This document shows, in pieces, positions 34,873 through 45,144 of a stretch of 64,000 bases of DNA (the first letter of the stretch is position 1; each line of letters begins with the position of its first letter). The stretch is from Streptomyces angustmyceticus. Lineage in GTDB: Bacteria > Actinomycetota > Actinomycetes > Streptomycetales > Streptomycetaceae. Both the position numbers and the translations under genes were made by a program. Below the pieces are notes generated by a model that worked only from the letters and a program-made list of their open reading frames with translations, made no database searches and was not told where the DNA came from. The stretch spans positions 4,278,001-4,342,000 of the forward strand of contig NZ_CP082945.1 of NCBI RefSeq assembly GCF_019933235.1, written 5' to 3'.

Positions 34873-34920
34873 ATGACTCCTGGATCAACCTACGCGGAGG
34901 AAGCGTGCCCGGTTTTGTAG
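34873..34920 (+). other. 15-codon upstream ORF overlapping the purC start
   Basis: ATG 34873 opens MTPGSTYAEEACPVL and stops at 34918-34920, 15 bp inside purC and in another frame. It begins just after an AATCGAT stretch and ends across the purC ribosome site. Translation would interact with purC initiation. It may be chance. Confidence 0.3.
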
Positions 34921-35804
34921 AAAAGCCTGAGCCGGTGGAGGTTCCCGGGCTCACCCACCTTCACACCGGCAAGGTGCGCGACCTCTACCAGAACGCCGCC
35001 GGCGACCTGATCATGGTCGCCAGCGACCGCACCTCCGTCTACGACTGGGTGCTGCCCACCGAGATCCCCGAAAAGGGCCGCATCCTCACCCAGCTGTCCC
35101 TGTGGTGGTTCGAGCAGCTTGCCGACCTGGCCCCCCACCACGTCCTCTCCACCGACGTCCCGGCCGGCGCCCCCGCCGACTGGGCGGGCCGCACCCTGGT
35201 CTGCAAGTCGCTGCGGATGGTGCCCGTCGAGTGCGTGGCCCGCGGCTACCTCACCGGCTCCGGCCTCGCCGAATACCGCCAGACCCGCACGGTCTGCGGG
35301 CTCGCCCTCCCCGAGGGCCTCGTCGACGGCTCCGAACTCCCCGCGCCGATCTTCACCCCGGCCACCAAGGCCGCCGTCGGCGACCACGACGAGAACGTCT
35401 CCTACGAGGAGGTCGTCCACCAGATCGGCGCCGAGGTGGCCGCCCAGCTCCGGCAGACGACCCTCGCCGTCTACAGCCGGGCCCGCGACATCGCCCGCGA
35501 GCGCGGCGTCATCCTGGCGGACACGAAGTTCGAGTTCGGCTTCGACGGCGAGCAGCTGACGCTGGCCGACGAGGTCCTGACGCCCGACTCCTCGCGCTTC
35601 TGGCCCGCCGACCTCTGGGAGCCGGGCCGCGCCCAGCCGTCCTTCGACAAGCAGTTCGTCCGCGACTGGCTGACCTCCCCCGCCGCGGCCTGGGACCGCA
35701 CGGGCACGCTGCCGCCGCCCGCCCTCCCGCACGAGATCGTCGAGAGCACCCGCGCCAAGTACGTCGAGGCCTACGAGCGCCTCACGGGCCTCAGCTGGTC
35801 ATGA
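34905..35804 (+). CDS. purC: SAICAR synthetase
   Basis: The 299-aa enzyme couples CAIR and aspartate, using ATP, to give SAICAR. Motifs: HTGKVRDLY, VASDRTSVYDWVLPTEIPEKG, the VPVECVARGYLTGSGLAEY block, PAPIFTPATKAAVGDHDENV and LADTKFEFGF (metal/ATP site), with TPDSSRFWP near the end. The length fits the actinobacterial form (single domain, about 300 aa). The GTG at 34905 has GGAGGA a few bases upstream. It ends before a hairpin shared with the convergent tRNA-Gly gene. Confidence 0.98.
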   Translation: MPGFVEKPEPVEVPGLTHLHTGKVRDLYQNAAGDLIMVASDRTSVYDWVLPTEIPEKGRILTQLSLWWFEQLADLAPHHVLSTDVPAGAPADWAGRTLVCKSLRMVPVECVARGYLTGSGLAEYRQTRTVCGLALPEGLVDGSELPAPIFTPATKAAVGDHDENVSYEEVVHQIGAEVAAQLRQTTLAVYSRARDIARERGVILADTKFEFGFDGEQLTLADEVLTPDSSRFWPADLWEPGRAQPSFDKQFVRDWLTSPAAAWDRTGTLPPPALPHEIVESTRAKYVEAYERLTGLSWS

Positions 35805-35907
35805 CCCGCCCCCGGCCCGGGTCCGCCCCGGGCCGGGACCGTGACGGGCTGGGATCGTGCCGGGCAGGGGCACCGGGTGAGACGGTCCGGTCCCGCACAC
35901 ATACGAA

Positions 35908-35943
35908 AAGGCCCCGTCCGGCATCACTGCCGGCCGGGGCCTT
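35908..35943 (-). terminator. Terminator of tRNA-Gly copy 1 (also faces purC)
   Basis: AAGGCCCCG...CCGGC pairs with GCCGG...CGGGGCCTT around ATCACT. Read on the minus strand, a TTTT run follows the stem. On the plus strand it ends in CCTTCTCCTTC, so it may also stop purC transcripts. Confidence 0.8.
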
Positions 35944-35952
35944 CTCCTTCTG

Positions 35953-36025
35953 AGCGGACGACGAGGCTCGAACTCGCGACCTCAACCTTGGCAAGGTTGC
36001 GCTCTACCAACTGAGCTACGTCCGC
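35953..36025 (-). tRNA. tRNA-Gly (GCC), copy 1
   Basis: Read on the minus strand, 73 nt fold as a cloverleaf: acceptor GCGGACG/CGTCCGC, D arm GCTC-GAGC, anticodon loop TTGCCAA with anticodon GCC, T arm GCGAG/CTCGT with loop TTCGAGC. The CCA end is not encoded. The sequence is identical to the copy at 40224-40296. It lies directly after a two-component system operon on the same strand. Confidence 0.95.
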
Positions 36026-36078
36026 ATGCTCCGTGCAAGGCTCCTGAAACCAGTCGCCGGCGCGCGGTGCGGGCACCA

Positions 36079-36708
36079 CTATAGCCAACCTCGCTCGCGG
36101 GCGAGACGCGCCGCGGCATGGCGGTTCTCCGCGCCCAGCTTCGCGGTCGCCGAGGAGAGGTAGTTCCGCACCGTCCCCGGCGACAGCGACGCCCGCTCCG
36201 CGATCTCCGCGACCGGCGCCCCGTCCTCGGCGCACTCCAGCACTTCCGCCTCCCGGACCGACAACGGTGACTCCCCGGCGCTGATCGCGTCCGCCGCCAA
36301 CTCCGGGTCCACATAACGGTTTCCGGCGTGGACCGTGCGTATGATCTCCGCCAGCCGCTGCGCCGACACCGTCTTCGGCACGAACCCCCGCACCCCGGCT
36401 TCCAGCGCCCGCTTCAGATGTCCCGGCCGCCCATGACTGGTCACGATCATGGACCGGCACCCCGGCACCTCCGCCCGCAAGGATGTGGCCACCGCCACAC
36501 CGTCCGCGCCCGGCATCTGCAGATCCAGCACCGCCACATCCGGCTCGTGCGCCCGGGCCATCGCCCGCGCCTCCGGCCCCGACGCCGCCTCGGCCACCAC
36601 TTGCAGATCGTTCTCCATCGACAACAGCGCCGCCAGCGCGCCCCGGATCAGATGCTCGTCATCCGCGAGCAGCACCCGGATCACCTCGCCACGCACCCCG
36701 TCACTCAC
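36079..36708 (-). CDS. NarL-family response regulator (DesR type)
   Basis: The 209-aa product has an N-terminal receiver (VIRVLLADDEHLIRGALAALL, phosphoacceptor D62 in VAVLDLQMPG, conserved K in FVPKTVS) and a C-terminal LuxR-type helix-turn-helix (LSVREAEVLECAEDGAPVAEIA, LSPGTVRNYLSSATAKLGAEN). Its start overlaps the end of the kinase gene by 8 bp. It is the last gene of the ABC exporter/kinase/regulator unit. The dyad TGTCATCG-N4-CGATGACA upstream of the unit is its likely target, giving autoregulation. Confidence 0.95.
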   Translation of the reverse strand: MSDGVRGEVIRVLLADDEHLIRGALAALLSMENDLQVVAEAASGPEARAMARAHEPDVAVLDLQMPGADGVAVATSLRAEVPGCRSMIVTSHGRPGHLKRALEAGVRGFVPKTVSAQRLAEIIRTVHAGNRYVDPELAADAISAGESPLSVREAEVLECAEDGAPVAEIAERASLSPGTVRNYLSSATAKLGAENRHAAARLARERGWL

Positions 36709-38032
36709 CCGCCACCCTGCCTCTCACCCATGACGCCTCCTCACTCACCGGGCCCCCGCCCACCCCGCTCCCTCGCCCCTGCCCCGCAGCCCCGAGCGGC
36801 AGCTCGACCGTCAGGCGGTAGGAGCTCTGCAGCACCGGGCCCGACGTCAGGGTGCCGCCCAAGGGGTGCAGGCGTTCGCGCAGTCCCTTGAGGCCGCTGC
36901 CGGGCAGCGAGCCGGCCCGGGCGGTGTCCGGCTGGAGGGCGACACCGTCGTTCTCCATGGTCATCACGAGGACCGAGCGGTGCCGATCGATCAGGGTCCG
37001 CAGCGCACAGTGCCGCACCTCGGCGGCGTGCCGCAGGATGTTGGTGGTGCCTTCCCGTACGACCCAGCCGAGTGCCGACTCCACCTCCGGCGGCAGCTGC
37101 GCCTCGTCCTCGCCGTCGATACGGCAGTCCACCCCGGCCGCCCGGAGGATGGAGCGGGCCCCGGCCAACTCCGCCTGCAGATCGGCCTTCCGGTAGCCGC
37201 GCACCACCTCCCGTACCTCCCGCTGGGACTCCTGGGCGATCCGCTGCACCTCCACCATCTGCTCCACGGCCTCCGGCCGCTCCCGCCGGGCCAGCTGGAC
37301 CGCCAGCTCGCTCTTCAGGGCGATCACCGCCAGATTCCGGCCCATGACGTCGTGCAGGTCCCGGCCGAACCGCAGCCGTTCCTCGGCGACCGCGAGCCGC
37401 GCCTCCGTACTGCGCGCCGCGTCCAGCTTCCGGACCACGCCGAGCAGCCAGCCCGTGGGCCGCGCTATCACCAGGCTCCACATGCCGGCGAAGAGCAGCA
37501 GACACGCCATCGCCACCGATCCCGGCCAGGAGCCCGTGAACAACCCGAACAGCAGGATCATCCCCGCCGTGGCGGCGGCCACCCCCGCCAGGAACCTTCG
37601 CTTGGACACCACCAGGCACTGCGCCATGAAGTACGTGGTGAGGCTGGCGCCGATCGCGATGAGCACCGTGGCCACATCGTCGCGGTGACCGAGGCCCCGG
37701 ACCGCGATCAGCGCGATCAGCGCGACTTCGGACGCGAGCGTCAGCACACCCGAGGCGAGCAGCAGGCCGCGCGGCGTCGCCCCCAGCTTCAGATAGCGGT
37801 TCAAGGACCTGTTCAGCAGCGGAACGGCCAGCACTCCGTGGACCACGTTCAGCCCGCCGGCGACGACGGCCAGGGCGACCGGCACCGGGCGGCCGCCGGT
37901 GGTGCCCATGACGGGCAGCACCCCGCCGAAGACGGGAAGCCACGGTATGGCGTACAGAGTCCAGCGGAAGTACGCCTCGACCATGCCCACTTGGCTCCGT
38001 CGTCGCCACATCGCCCGTAGCCGCCCGATCAT
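36701..38032 (-). CDS. DesK-type sensor histidine kinase
   Basis: The 443-aa membrane kinase has about six N-terminal transmembrane helices (residues about 25-195) with very short loops, so it probably senses the membrane. The HisKA_3 phosphorylation helix FGRDLHDVMGRNLAVIALKSELA carries the active His at 227. The ATP-binding domain has the N box VVREGTTNILRHA and the G box GSGLKGLRERL. DesK-type kinases with a linked ABC-2 exporter often respond to membrane stress or antimicrobial compounds. It is co-transcribed with the response regulator. Confidence 0.95.
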   Translation of the reverse strand: MIGRLRAMWRRRSQVGMVEAYFRWTLYAIPWLPVFGGVLPVMGTTGGRPVPVALAVVAGGLNVVHGVLAVPLLNRSLNRYLKLGATPRGLLLASGVLTLASEVALIALIAVRGLGHRDDVATVLIAIGASLTTYFMAQCLVVSKRRFLAGVAAATAGMILLFGLFTGSWPGSVAMACLLLFAGMWSLVIARPTGWLLGVVRKLDAARSTEARLAVAEERLRFGRDLHDVMGRNLAVIALKSELAVQLARRERPEAVEQMVEVQRIAQESQREVREVVRGYRKADLQAELAGARSILRAAGVDCRIDGEDEAQLPPEVESALGWVVREGTTNILRHAAEVRHCALRTLIDRHRSVLVMTMENDGVALQPDTARAGSLPGSGLKGLRERLHPLGGTLTSGPVLQSSYRLTVELPLGAAGQGRGSGVGGGPVSEEASWVRGRVAGE

Positions 38033-38068
38033 GTGCTGCCCGCCCCCGTCGTCCGATCGCCTGCGTCG

Positions 38069-38887
38069 TCAGCGCCGCGGCTCCCACCGGAACCACCGCT
38101 GCACAGCAAACAGCGCGAGTCCGGCCCAGGCCAAGCCGGTGAGCAGCTGCCCCAGCGTCTCCTTGACGTCCCCGCCGCCGGTCCAGCCCTCCCGTATCAG
38201 CTCCATCGCCGGGGACAGCGGCAGGAACCCGAGGACCGTGGCGACCTTCTCCGGAAAGAGGTCCAGGGGAGCCATCACCCCGGAGCCGGCCATCGACAGC
38301 AGCATGAAGGGCAGCACGGTGAGCTGCGCGGCCTCGCTCGACCTCGCGAAGGCCGAGGTCGCCGCCGCGAGCCCGACGACCGTGACCATGCCCAGCAGCA
38401 CCCCGGCGGTCAGGAGGTGCGGCGCGGTGGGCAGGTCGGTGTCCAGCGCCAGGCTGCCGAGGACGGCGAGGAGCGCGCACTGCGCCAGCCCTGTCAGCAC
38501 CGATGGGAGCGCGGTGCCGGCGAGTATTTCCTGATCCCGCAGTTCCCCGGTGCGCAGGCGCTTGAGCACCAGTTCCTCGCGCCGGGCGACATAGGCGCCG
38601 GTGACGTTGGAGTAGACGGCGAAGAGCAGAACGCAGCCGAGGGTGCCGGGCAGCATCACCGTGCCGACCGAGAGCCCCGTGCCGGCGAGGTTCATCGAAC
38701 CGACCGCCTGTTTGATGGCGAACGCCATGGCAATCGGGAGGAAGAGCGAGGTGTACAGCGCGGACTTGTTGCGGCCGAGAAGTGTCAACTCGGCCCGTGC
38801 CAGGGAGAGTAGACGGCCCGTGGAACGGGTTTCCGCGGGACTTTTCTCCGCCGCATAGCCGATCGCCTGGCTCGTACTGGCACTCAT
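38069..38887 (-). CDS. ABC-2 type permease of the two-component-linked exporter
   Basis: The 272-aa protein has six predicted transmembrane helices: FLPIAMAFAIKQAV, TVMLPGTLGCVLLFAVYSNV, LPSVLTGLAQCALLAVLGSL, LTAGVLLGMVTVVGLAAATS, LTVLPFMLLSMAGSGVMAPL and LLTGLAWAGLALFAV. The cytoplasmic segment ARREELVLKRLRTGELRD after helix two is the coupling region typical of ABC-2 permeases. Its ATG overlaps the stop of the ATPase gene by 4 bp (ATGA). The exported compound is unknown. Confidence 0.92.
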   Translation of the reverse strand: MSASTSQAIGYAAEKSPAETRSTGRLLSLARAELTLLGRNKSALYTSLFLPIAMAFAIKQAVGSMNLAGTGLSVGTVMLPGTLGCVLLFAVYSNVTGAYVARREELVLKRLRTGELRDQEILAGTALPSVLTGLAQCALLAVLGSLALDTDLPTAPHLLTAGVLLGMVTVVGLAAATSAFARSSEAAQLTVLPFMLLSMAGSGVMAPLDLFPEKVATVLGFLPLSPAMELIREGWTGGGDVKETLGQLLTGLAWAGLALFAVQRWFRWEPRR

Positions 38888-39930
38888 GAGTTCTCCAGCC
38901 CCTTTGCGATGTGCAGAAATGCCTCTTCCAGGGATGCGGATCTGACGTCCAGCCCGCGCAGCGTTATCCCCTTGTCCTGCGCCCAGACCAGCACTCCGGT
39001 CGCGGCCCGCTGCAGCTCCTCCGTCCGCAGCCGGACCGAGCGCCCGTTCGTCTCATGGGAGAGGACGCCGAGTTCCGCCAGCGGCGGGAGATCGCCGAGA
39101 TGGAATCCCTCGGGCAGCTCGAAGGAGAGATGCGAGGGATGGGCGGCGACCACGTCCGCCACATGTCCCGCCGTCGCTATCCGTCCCTCGTGCAAAATCG
39201 CCAGCCGGTCCGCCAGCTCCTCGGCCTCTTCGAGATAGTGCGTGGTCAGCACGATCGTGGTCCCGGCGTCCCGCAGCTCGCGGATCAGTTCCCAGGTGAC
39301 ATGCCGCGCTTCGGTGTCCAGCCCCGTCGTCGGCTCGTCGAGGAACAGCACCTCGGGCCGCCCCAACAGCGCCAGCGCGAGATCCAGCCGCCGGCGCTCA
39401 CCGCCGGACAGCTGCTTGACCCGCACATCCCGGCGCCGGTCCAGCCCCACGGAACCGAGCGCCTCCTCGACCGGGCGCGCCCCGGTGGTGCACCCCGCCC
39501 ACATCCGCAGGGTTTCCTCGGGCGTCAGCTCGGCGGGGAAGCCGCCCTCCTGCAGCATCACGCCGATGTGCGGCCGCACCCTGCCGCGCTCACGGAACGG
39601 ATCATGACCGAGGACCCGGACCCGTCCGGCGGTGGGCGCGGCCAGGCCCTCCAGCAGTTCGAGGGTGGAGGTCTTGCCCGCGCCATTGGTGCCCAGCAGC
39701 GCGAACAGCTCGCCCCGGTCGACGCTGAAGTCGATACCGCTCACGGCCTCGTAACTCTCCCGGGCGCCGGACCGGCCCCGCCCTTTTTTGCTCTGCTCCC
39801 CCTTCGCGCGCCGCCCGGCCGGGCCGTAGCGCCTGCGCAGTCCGGTGACTTCGATCACACCGATGCCGGAACCGGCGCCCCCGGCGCCGCCGCGGCCGGC
39901 CTCCGCGATGGTTTTCTCCCCGATGTTCAT
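38884..39930 (-). CDS. ABC transporter ATPase of the two-component-linked exporter
   Basis: The 348-aa product begins with a 35-residue Gly-rich extension and a basic insert (RAKGEQSKKGRGRSG) before the core. Core motifs: Walker A GTNGAGKTST, Q loop MLQEGG, signature LSGGERRRLDLAL, Walker B VLFLDEPTTGLD, H loop LTTHYLEEAEEL. The C-terminal segment is the usual exporter regulatory part. It is the first gene of the minus-strand operon and has the dyad operator 44 bp upstream. The GGAG ribosome site is only 2 bp from this ATG, so a later start is possible. Confidence 0.92.
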   Translation of the reverse strand: MNIGEKTIAEAGRGGAGGAGSGIGVIEVTGLRRRYGPAGRRAKGEQSKKGRGRSGARESYEAVSGIDFSVDRGELFALLGTNGAGKTSTLELLEGLAAPTAGRVRVLGHDPFRERGRVRPHIGVMLQEGGFPAELTPEETLRMWAGCTTGARPVEEALGSVGLDRRRDVRVKQLSGGERRRLDLALALLGRPEVLFLDEPTTGLDTEARHVTWELIRELRDAGTTIVLTTHYLEEAEELADRLAILHEGRIATAGHVADVVAAHPSHLSFELPEGFHLGDLPPLAELGVLSHETNGRSVRLRTEELQRAATGVLVWAQDKGITLRGLDVRSASLEEAFLHIAKGLENS

Positions 39931-39973
39931 GACTCCAGCGTTTCGCCGGATCAGGCTTCCGGGCAGTGCGAGC

Positions 39974-40000
39974 TGTCATCGCAGCCGATGACAAATGTCA
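39974..40000 (-). promoter_or_regulatory. Dyad operator for the DesR-type regulator
   Basis: TGTCATCG-CAGC-CGATGACA (39974-39993) is a perfect 8-bp dyad; a third half-site follows to give TGACA-AA-TGTCA (39989-40000). It lies 44-70 bp upstream of the ABC ATPase start. LuxR-type response regulators bind such TGTCA/TGACA repeats, so this is the best candidate for autoregulation of the operon. Confidence 0.7.
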
Positions 40001-40072
40001 GTTGCCCCCGCCGGAGCCCGGCAGGCGAGGCAAGCAAGAGAGGTAAGCCGGAGAGGCAAGAGAAGCGAGGGC

Positions 40073-40115
40073 GGGGAGAGGGAGGAGAGGGGAGAGGGGG
40101 AGAGAGGGAAGAGAA
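40073..40115. repeat. Homopurine run of 43 nt
   Basis: The plus strand contains only A and G from 40073 to 40115, within a purine-rich block of about 100 bp (40049-40149). It is made of GGAG/GAGA-type units and is non-coding. Confidence 0.85.
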
Positions 40116-40180
40116 CAGAGGGGACGGTGAGAAGGAAGGGGAGCCGGGGCGCGATCTGACCGCGCCGATCGCGGACAAAA

Positions 40181-40217
40181 GAAGAAGGCCCCGGTCGCAT
40201 TGACCGGGGCCTTCTTC
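40181..40217 (-). terminator. Terminator of tRNA-Gly copy 2
   Basis: A 16-bp perfect stem, GAAGAAGGCCCCGGTC with its complement, has a 5-nt loop. On the minus strand it is followed by TTTT (40177-40180), a canonical intrinsic terminator just after the tRNA. Confidence 0.9.
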
Positions 40218-40223
40218 ATTCTG

Positions 40224-40296
40224 AGCGGACGACGAGGCTCGAACTCGCGACCTCAACCTTGGCAAGGTTGCGCTCTACCAACTGAGCTACGTCCGC
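40224..40296 (-). tRNA. tRNA-Gly (GCC), copy 2
   Basis: All 73 nt are identical to the copy at 35953-36025: the same cloverleaf, anticodon GCC and no encoded CCA. The pair brackets the two-component/ABC exporter operon, all on the minus strand. Confidence 0.95.
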
Positions 40297-40369
40297 AGGC
40301 ATCCACTCGGCTTTCACCGAGCGGCGCGACAGCTACTGTACCTGATCGTTTGACCGGTCGAGCTGTCAG

Positions 40370-40441
40370 AGCGGGTGACAGGGATTGCACACTGCGCCTC
40401 CCTCTTGGAAAGAGGGCGCTCTACTACTGAGCTACACCCGC
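40370..40441 (-). tRNA. tRNA-Gly-like gene, anticodon UCC, with atypical T arm
   Basis: On the minus strand the acceptor (GCGGGTG/CACCCGC), D arm (GCTC/GAGC) and anticodon arm (CCCTC-TTTCCAA-GAGGG) are perfect, with anticodon TCC. The T arm is irregular: GCAGT against CCTGT gives only four pairs and leaves an 8-nt loop GTGCAATC in place of the usual TTC-type 7-nt loop. It may be a diverged isoacceptor, a non-ribosomal tRNA or a decaying gene. Confidence 0.7.
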
Positions 40442-40560
40442 GTGACTCCGTGAGGTCCGGCCTTTCGGCCTCGCCCCTCGGCGTGCTCCAGACTCTAGCT
40501 GATCAGTAGGGGTGCTGTGCAAGTCGGCTGCGCCCGGGCCGCGGGACGCGCTGAAGTCGG

Positions 40561-40881
40561 TTAGTGGTTGGCGGCGTTGAAGGCCTCGTAGACCTTCTTG
40601 GGGATCCGGCCGCGCGGGGGGACGTCCATCTGGTGGGAGCGGGCCCAGGCGCGGACGGCCGCGGGGTCGGGGTTCACCGCGGTCCGGTGGTAGGCCTTGC
40701 CGGACTTGGCCCGCTTGCGGCCGGCCTCGACGAACGGTGCGAGGGCGCCGCGCAGTTTCTTCGCATTGGCGGGATTGAGGTCGATCTCGTACGACTTCCC
40801 GTCCAATCCGAAGGCGACCGTCTCTGCGGCTTCTCCTCCGTCGATGTCATCGGAGAGCGTTACTACTACGCGCTGCGCCAC
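40561..40881 (-). CDS. lsrL: Lsr2-family nucleoid-associated protein (second paralogue, LsrL)
   Basis: The GTG at 40881 with AAGGAC upstream gives the family start VAQRVVVTLSDDIDGGEA. The 106-aa H-NS-like protein silences AT-rich DNA. The N-terminal dimerisation region (to about residue 60) has VTLSDDIDGG and YEIDLNPANAKKLRGAL. The C-terminal DNA-binding part has VRAWARSHQMDVPPRGRIP, with the AT-hook-like RGR. Streptomyces carry two Lsr2 proteins; the one beside purS is known as LsrL. It is divergent from purS, and the gap is AT-rich, so it may bind its own promoter. Confidence 0.92.
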   Translation of the reverse strand: MAQRVVVTLSDDIDGGEAAETVAFGLDGKSYEIDLNPANAKKLRGALAPFVEAGRKRAKSGKAYHRTAVNPDPAAVRAWARSHQMDVPPRGRIPKKVYEAFNAANH

Positions 40882-41181
40882 GGATATCGGTCCTTTCGGG
40901 GAGCGACCCCTTGTTGACATGGGGTGATGCTCCGGATCCGGCTGATTGGGATCAATGCTTTTTCATTTGTACAGCGATGGGCATTGCATTGTGAAGCCCA
41001 GTTAATTTCGTCAGCGTGTCTTCCCGCAATCCGGACCCCGGATCTTTTCGAGAATTTTTCCTGGGCCGCACTCCCTCCGATACCGGGCCGTGATCGGGCC
41101 CGCTGCATATCTATGCGCGTAGATTTTCGAACACGGTACTGTGAGGACACCGCCTTACGCACCACACCACCGGGAGTGCCA
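40882..41181. other. AT-rich divergent region between lsrL and purS
   Basis: This 300-bp stretch is clearly richer in A+T than its surroundings, with runs such as GCTTTTTCATTTGTA and GAATTTTTCC. Leftward, -35 TTCACA (40990-40995) and -10 TACAAA (40966-40971) are 18 bp apart and fit an lsrL promoter. Rightward, TACTGT (41137-41142) may be the purS -10. It is a natural Lsr2 target. Confidence 0.6.
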
Positions 41182-41423
41182 GTGGCACGCGTCGTAGTCG
41201 ACGTCATGCTCAAGCCGGAGATCCTCGACCCGCAGGGGCAGGCGGTGCAGCGCGCACTGCCACGCCTGGGATTCGAGGGGATCGCCGACGTCCGTCAGGG
41301 CAAGCGTTTCGAACTCGAGGTGGAGGGTCCGGTCGACGAAGCCGCCCTCGCTCGCATCCACGAGATGGCCGAGACCTTCCTCGCCAACACCGTCATCGAA
41401 GACTTCACCGTGCGGGTCGACTC

Positions 41424-41427
<4 letters not shown>
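41182..41427 (+). CDS. purS: FGAM synthase subunit PurS
   Basis: The 81-aa small subunit of the three-part phosphoribosylformylglycinamidine synthase helps channel ammonia from PurQ to PurL. The sequence ARVVVDVMLKPEILDPQGQA, VRQGKRFELEVEG and FLANTVIEDFTVRV covers the whole family. GTG 41182 has GGGAG 6-7 bp upstream. Its stop overlaps the purQ start in ATGA, so the two are coupled. It is the first gene of the purSQL operon. Confidence 0.97.
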
Positions 41428-42100
<673 letters not shown>

Positions 42101-42104
<4 letters not shown>

Positions 42105-42195
42105 GCGACGCACGTGTGGCCGCCGGGCCGCAGCCGACGACGAATGCCGCACCTCTGCGCCGCACGGGCGGAGAAGCGAGTGAAAGGTGCGGGGC

Positions 42196-42199
<4 letters not shown>
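42101..42199 (+). CDS. Putative 32-aa small ORF coupling purQ and purL
   Basis: ATG 42101 overlaps the purQ stop (ATGA), and its TGA at 42197-42199 overlaps the purL ATG at 42196 (again ATGA). The frame has 33 codons without interruption: MSDARVAAGPQPTTNAAPLR and 12 more residues. The peptide is unstructured in appearance, with no recognisable domain. The two exact overlaps suggest that it carries ribosomes from purQ to purL, keeping subunit ratios. It could be chance; conservation across species would decide. Confidence 0.45.
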
Positions 42200-44445
<2,246 letters not shown>

Positions 44446-44484
44446 TCCGGAGCCCGGGCGCGGCGCCGCGCCCCTGACGGTCCG

Positions 44485-44515
44485 ACGGTCCGTCCCCACT
44501 ACGGGGGCGGGCCGT
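44485..44515 (+). terminator. purSQL terminator
   Basis: A 13-bp stem with two G-T pairs (44485-44497 with 44503-44515) begins 40 bp after the purL stop, and TTTT follows a few bases later (44521-44524). Confidence 0.7.
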
Positions 44516-44562
44516 CGCCGTTTTCCGGCACCGGCAGCCATGGCCGGGAATCGCCTCACCCA

Positions 44563-44593
44563 TTGCCAGAGATTACGTAATTACGTAATCTCT
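44563..44593 (+). promoter_or_regulatory. Promoter overlapped by a 26-bp perfect palindrome
   Basis: Positions 44568-44593 are a perfect palindrome with half-site AGAGATTACGTAA. A -35 TTGCCA (44563-44568) and -10 TAATCT (44586-44591) are 17 bp apart, and the ATG follows 6 bp later. The palindrome thus covers the spacer and the -10 element. Binding of the ArsR-like product would block its own leaderless promoter. Confidence 0.85.
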
Positions 44594-44597
44594 CACC

Positions 44598-45110
44598 ATG
44601 GATCTTGAGCAGCGGGTGGCCGACCTGGAACGCCGGCTGGCCGCGCTGGAACAGTCCGCCGCCCGCCCCGTCACCCCGCCCGAGCGGGGCGGGGACGAGG
44701 AGCTGTGGGCGCTGCGGGGCCTCAAGGAGCAGTGGGCCGAACTCGGCGCCGACAACGGCGGAGTGCTCTTCACCGGCGCCGTGCGCACCCCGGCCGGACT
44801 GCGCTACGAGTGGCAGTACGGCCTGGCCACCGACACCCTGCTGGACGACGACTGGGCGGCCGCCGCCGAGTCGTTCGCCGCGCTGGGCCAGCCCGTACGG
44901 CTGCGGCTGCTGCGCGAGATCCTCGGCGGCCGCTGCACCGCCGCCGAACTCACCGAGCTCGACGGCACGGGCACGACCGGCCAGATCTACCACCACCTGC
45001 GGCAGCTGACCGCGGCCGGCTGGCTCCAGACGGCCGGCCGCGGCCGCTACGAGGTGCCGGCCGGCCGCGTCGTACCGCTGCTGGTGATGCTCACCGCCGC
45101 CGGGTGCTGA
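44598..45110 (+). CDS. ArsR-like winged-helix regulator
   Basis: The 170-aa product starts with a coiled coil (DLEQRVADLERRLAALEQ), then a middle segment (LFTGAVRTPAGLRYEWQYGL), then a winged helix (FAALGQPVRLRLLREILGG, AAELTELDGTGTTGQIYHHL, LTAAGWLQTAGRGRYEV). No cysteine pair for metal sensing is visible, so the signal is not obviously a metal. There is no ribosome site; the -10 at 44586 indicates leaderless translation. The next gene, an M23 peptidase, begins 34 bp after the stop and is likely co-transcribed. Confidence 0.88.
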   Translation: MDLEQRVADLERRLAALEQSAARPVTPPERGGDEELWALRGLKEQWAELGADNGGVLFTGAVRTPAGLRYEWQYGLATDTLLDDDWAAAAESFAALGQPVRLRLLREILGGRCTAAELTELDGTGTTGQIYHHLRQLTAAGWLQTAGRGRYEVPAGRVVPLLVMLTAAGC

Positions 45111-45144
45111 AGCCCGGCCACACCGACCTCACGGGGGAGACGGA

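Noticed and set aside
35953..40296. tRNA-Gly pair considered as attachment sites of an integrated element
   Set aside because: The enclosed genes are an ordinary two-component/ABC operon with host-like composition; no integrase, excisionase or replication gene is present. Kept only as a finding about duplication.
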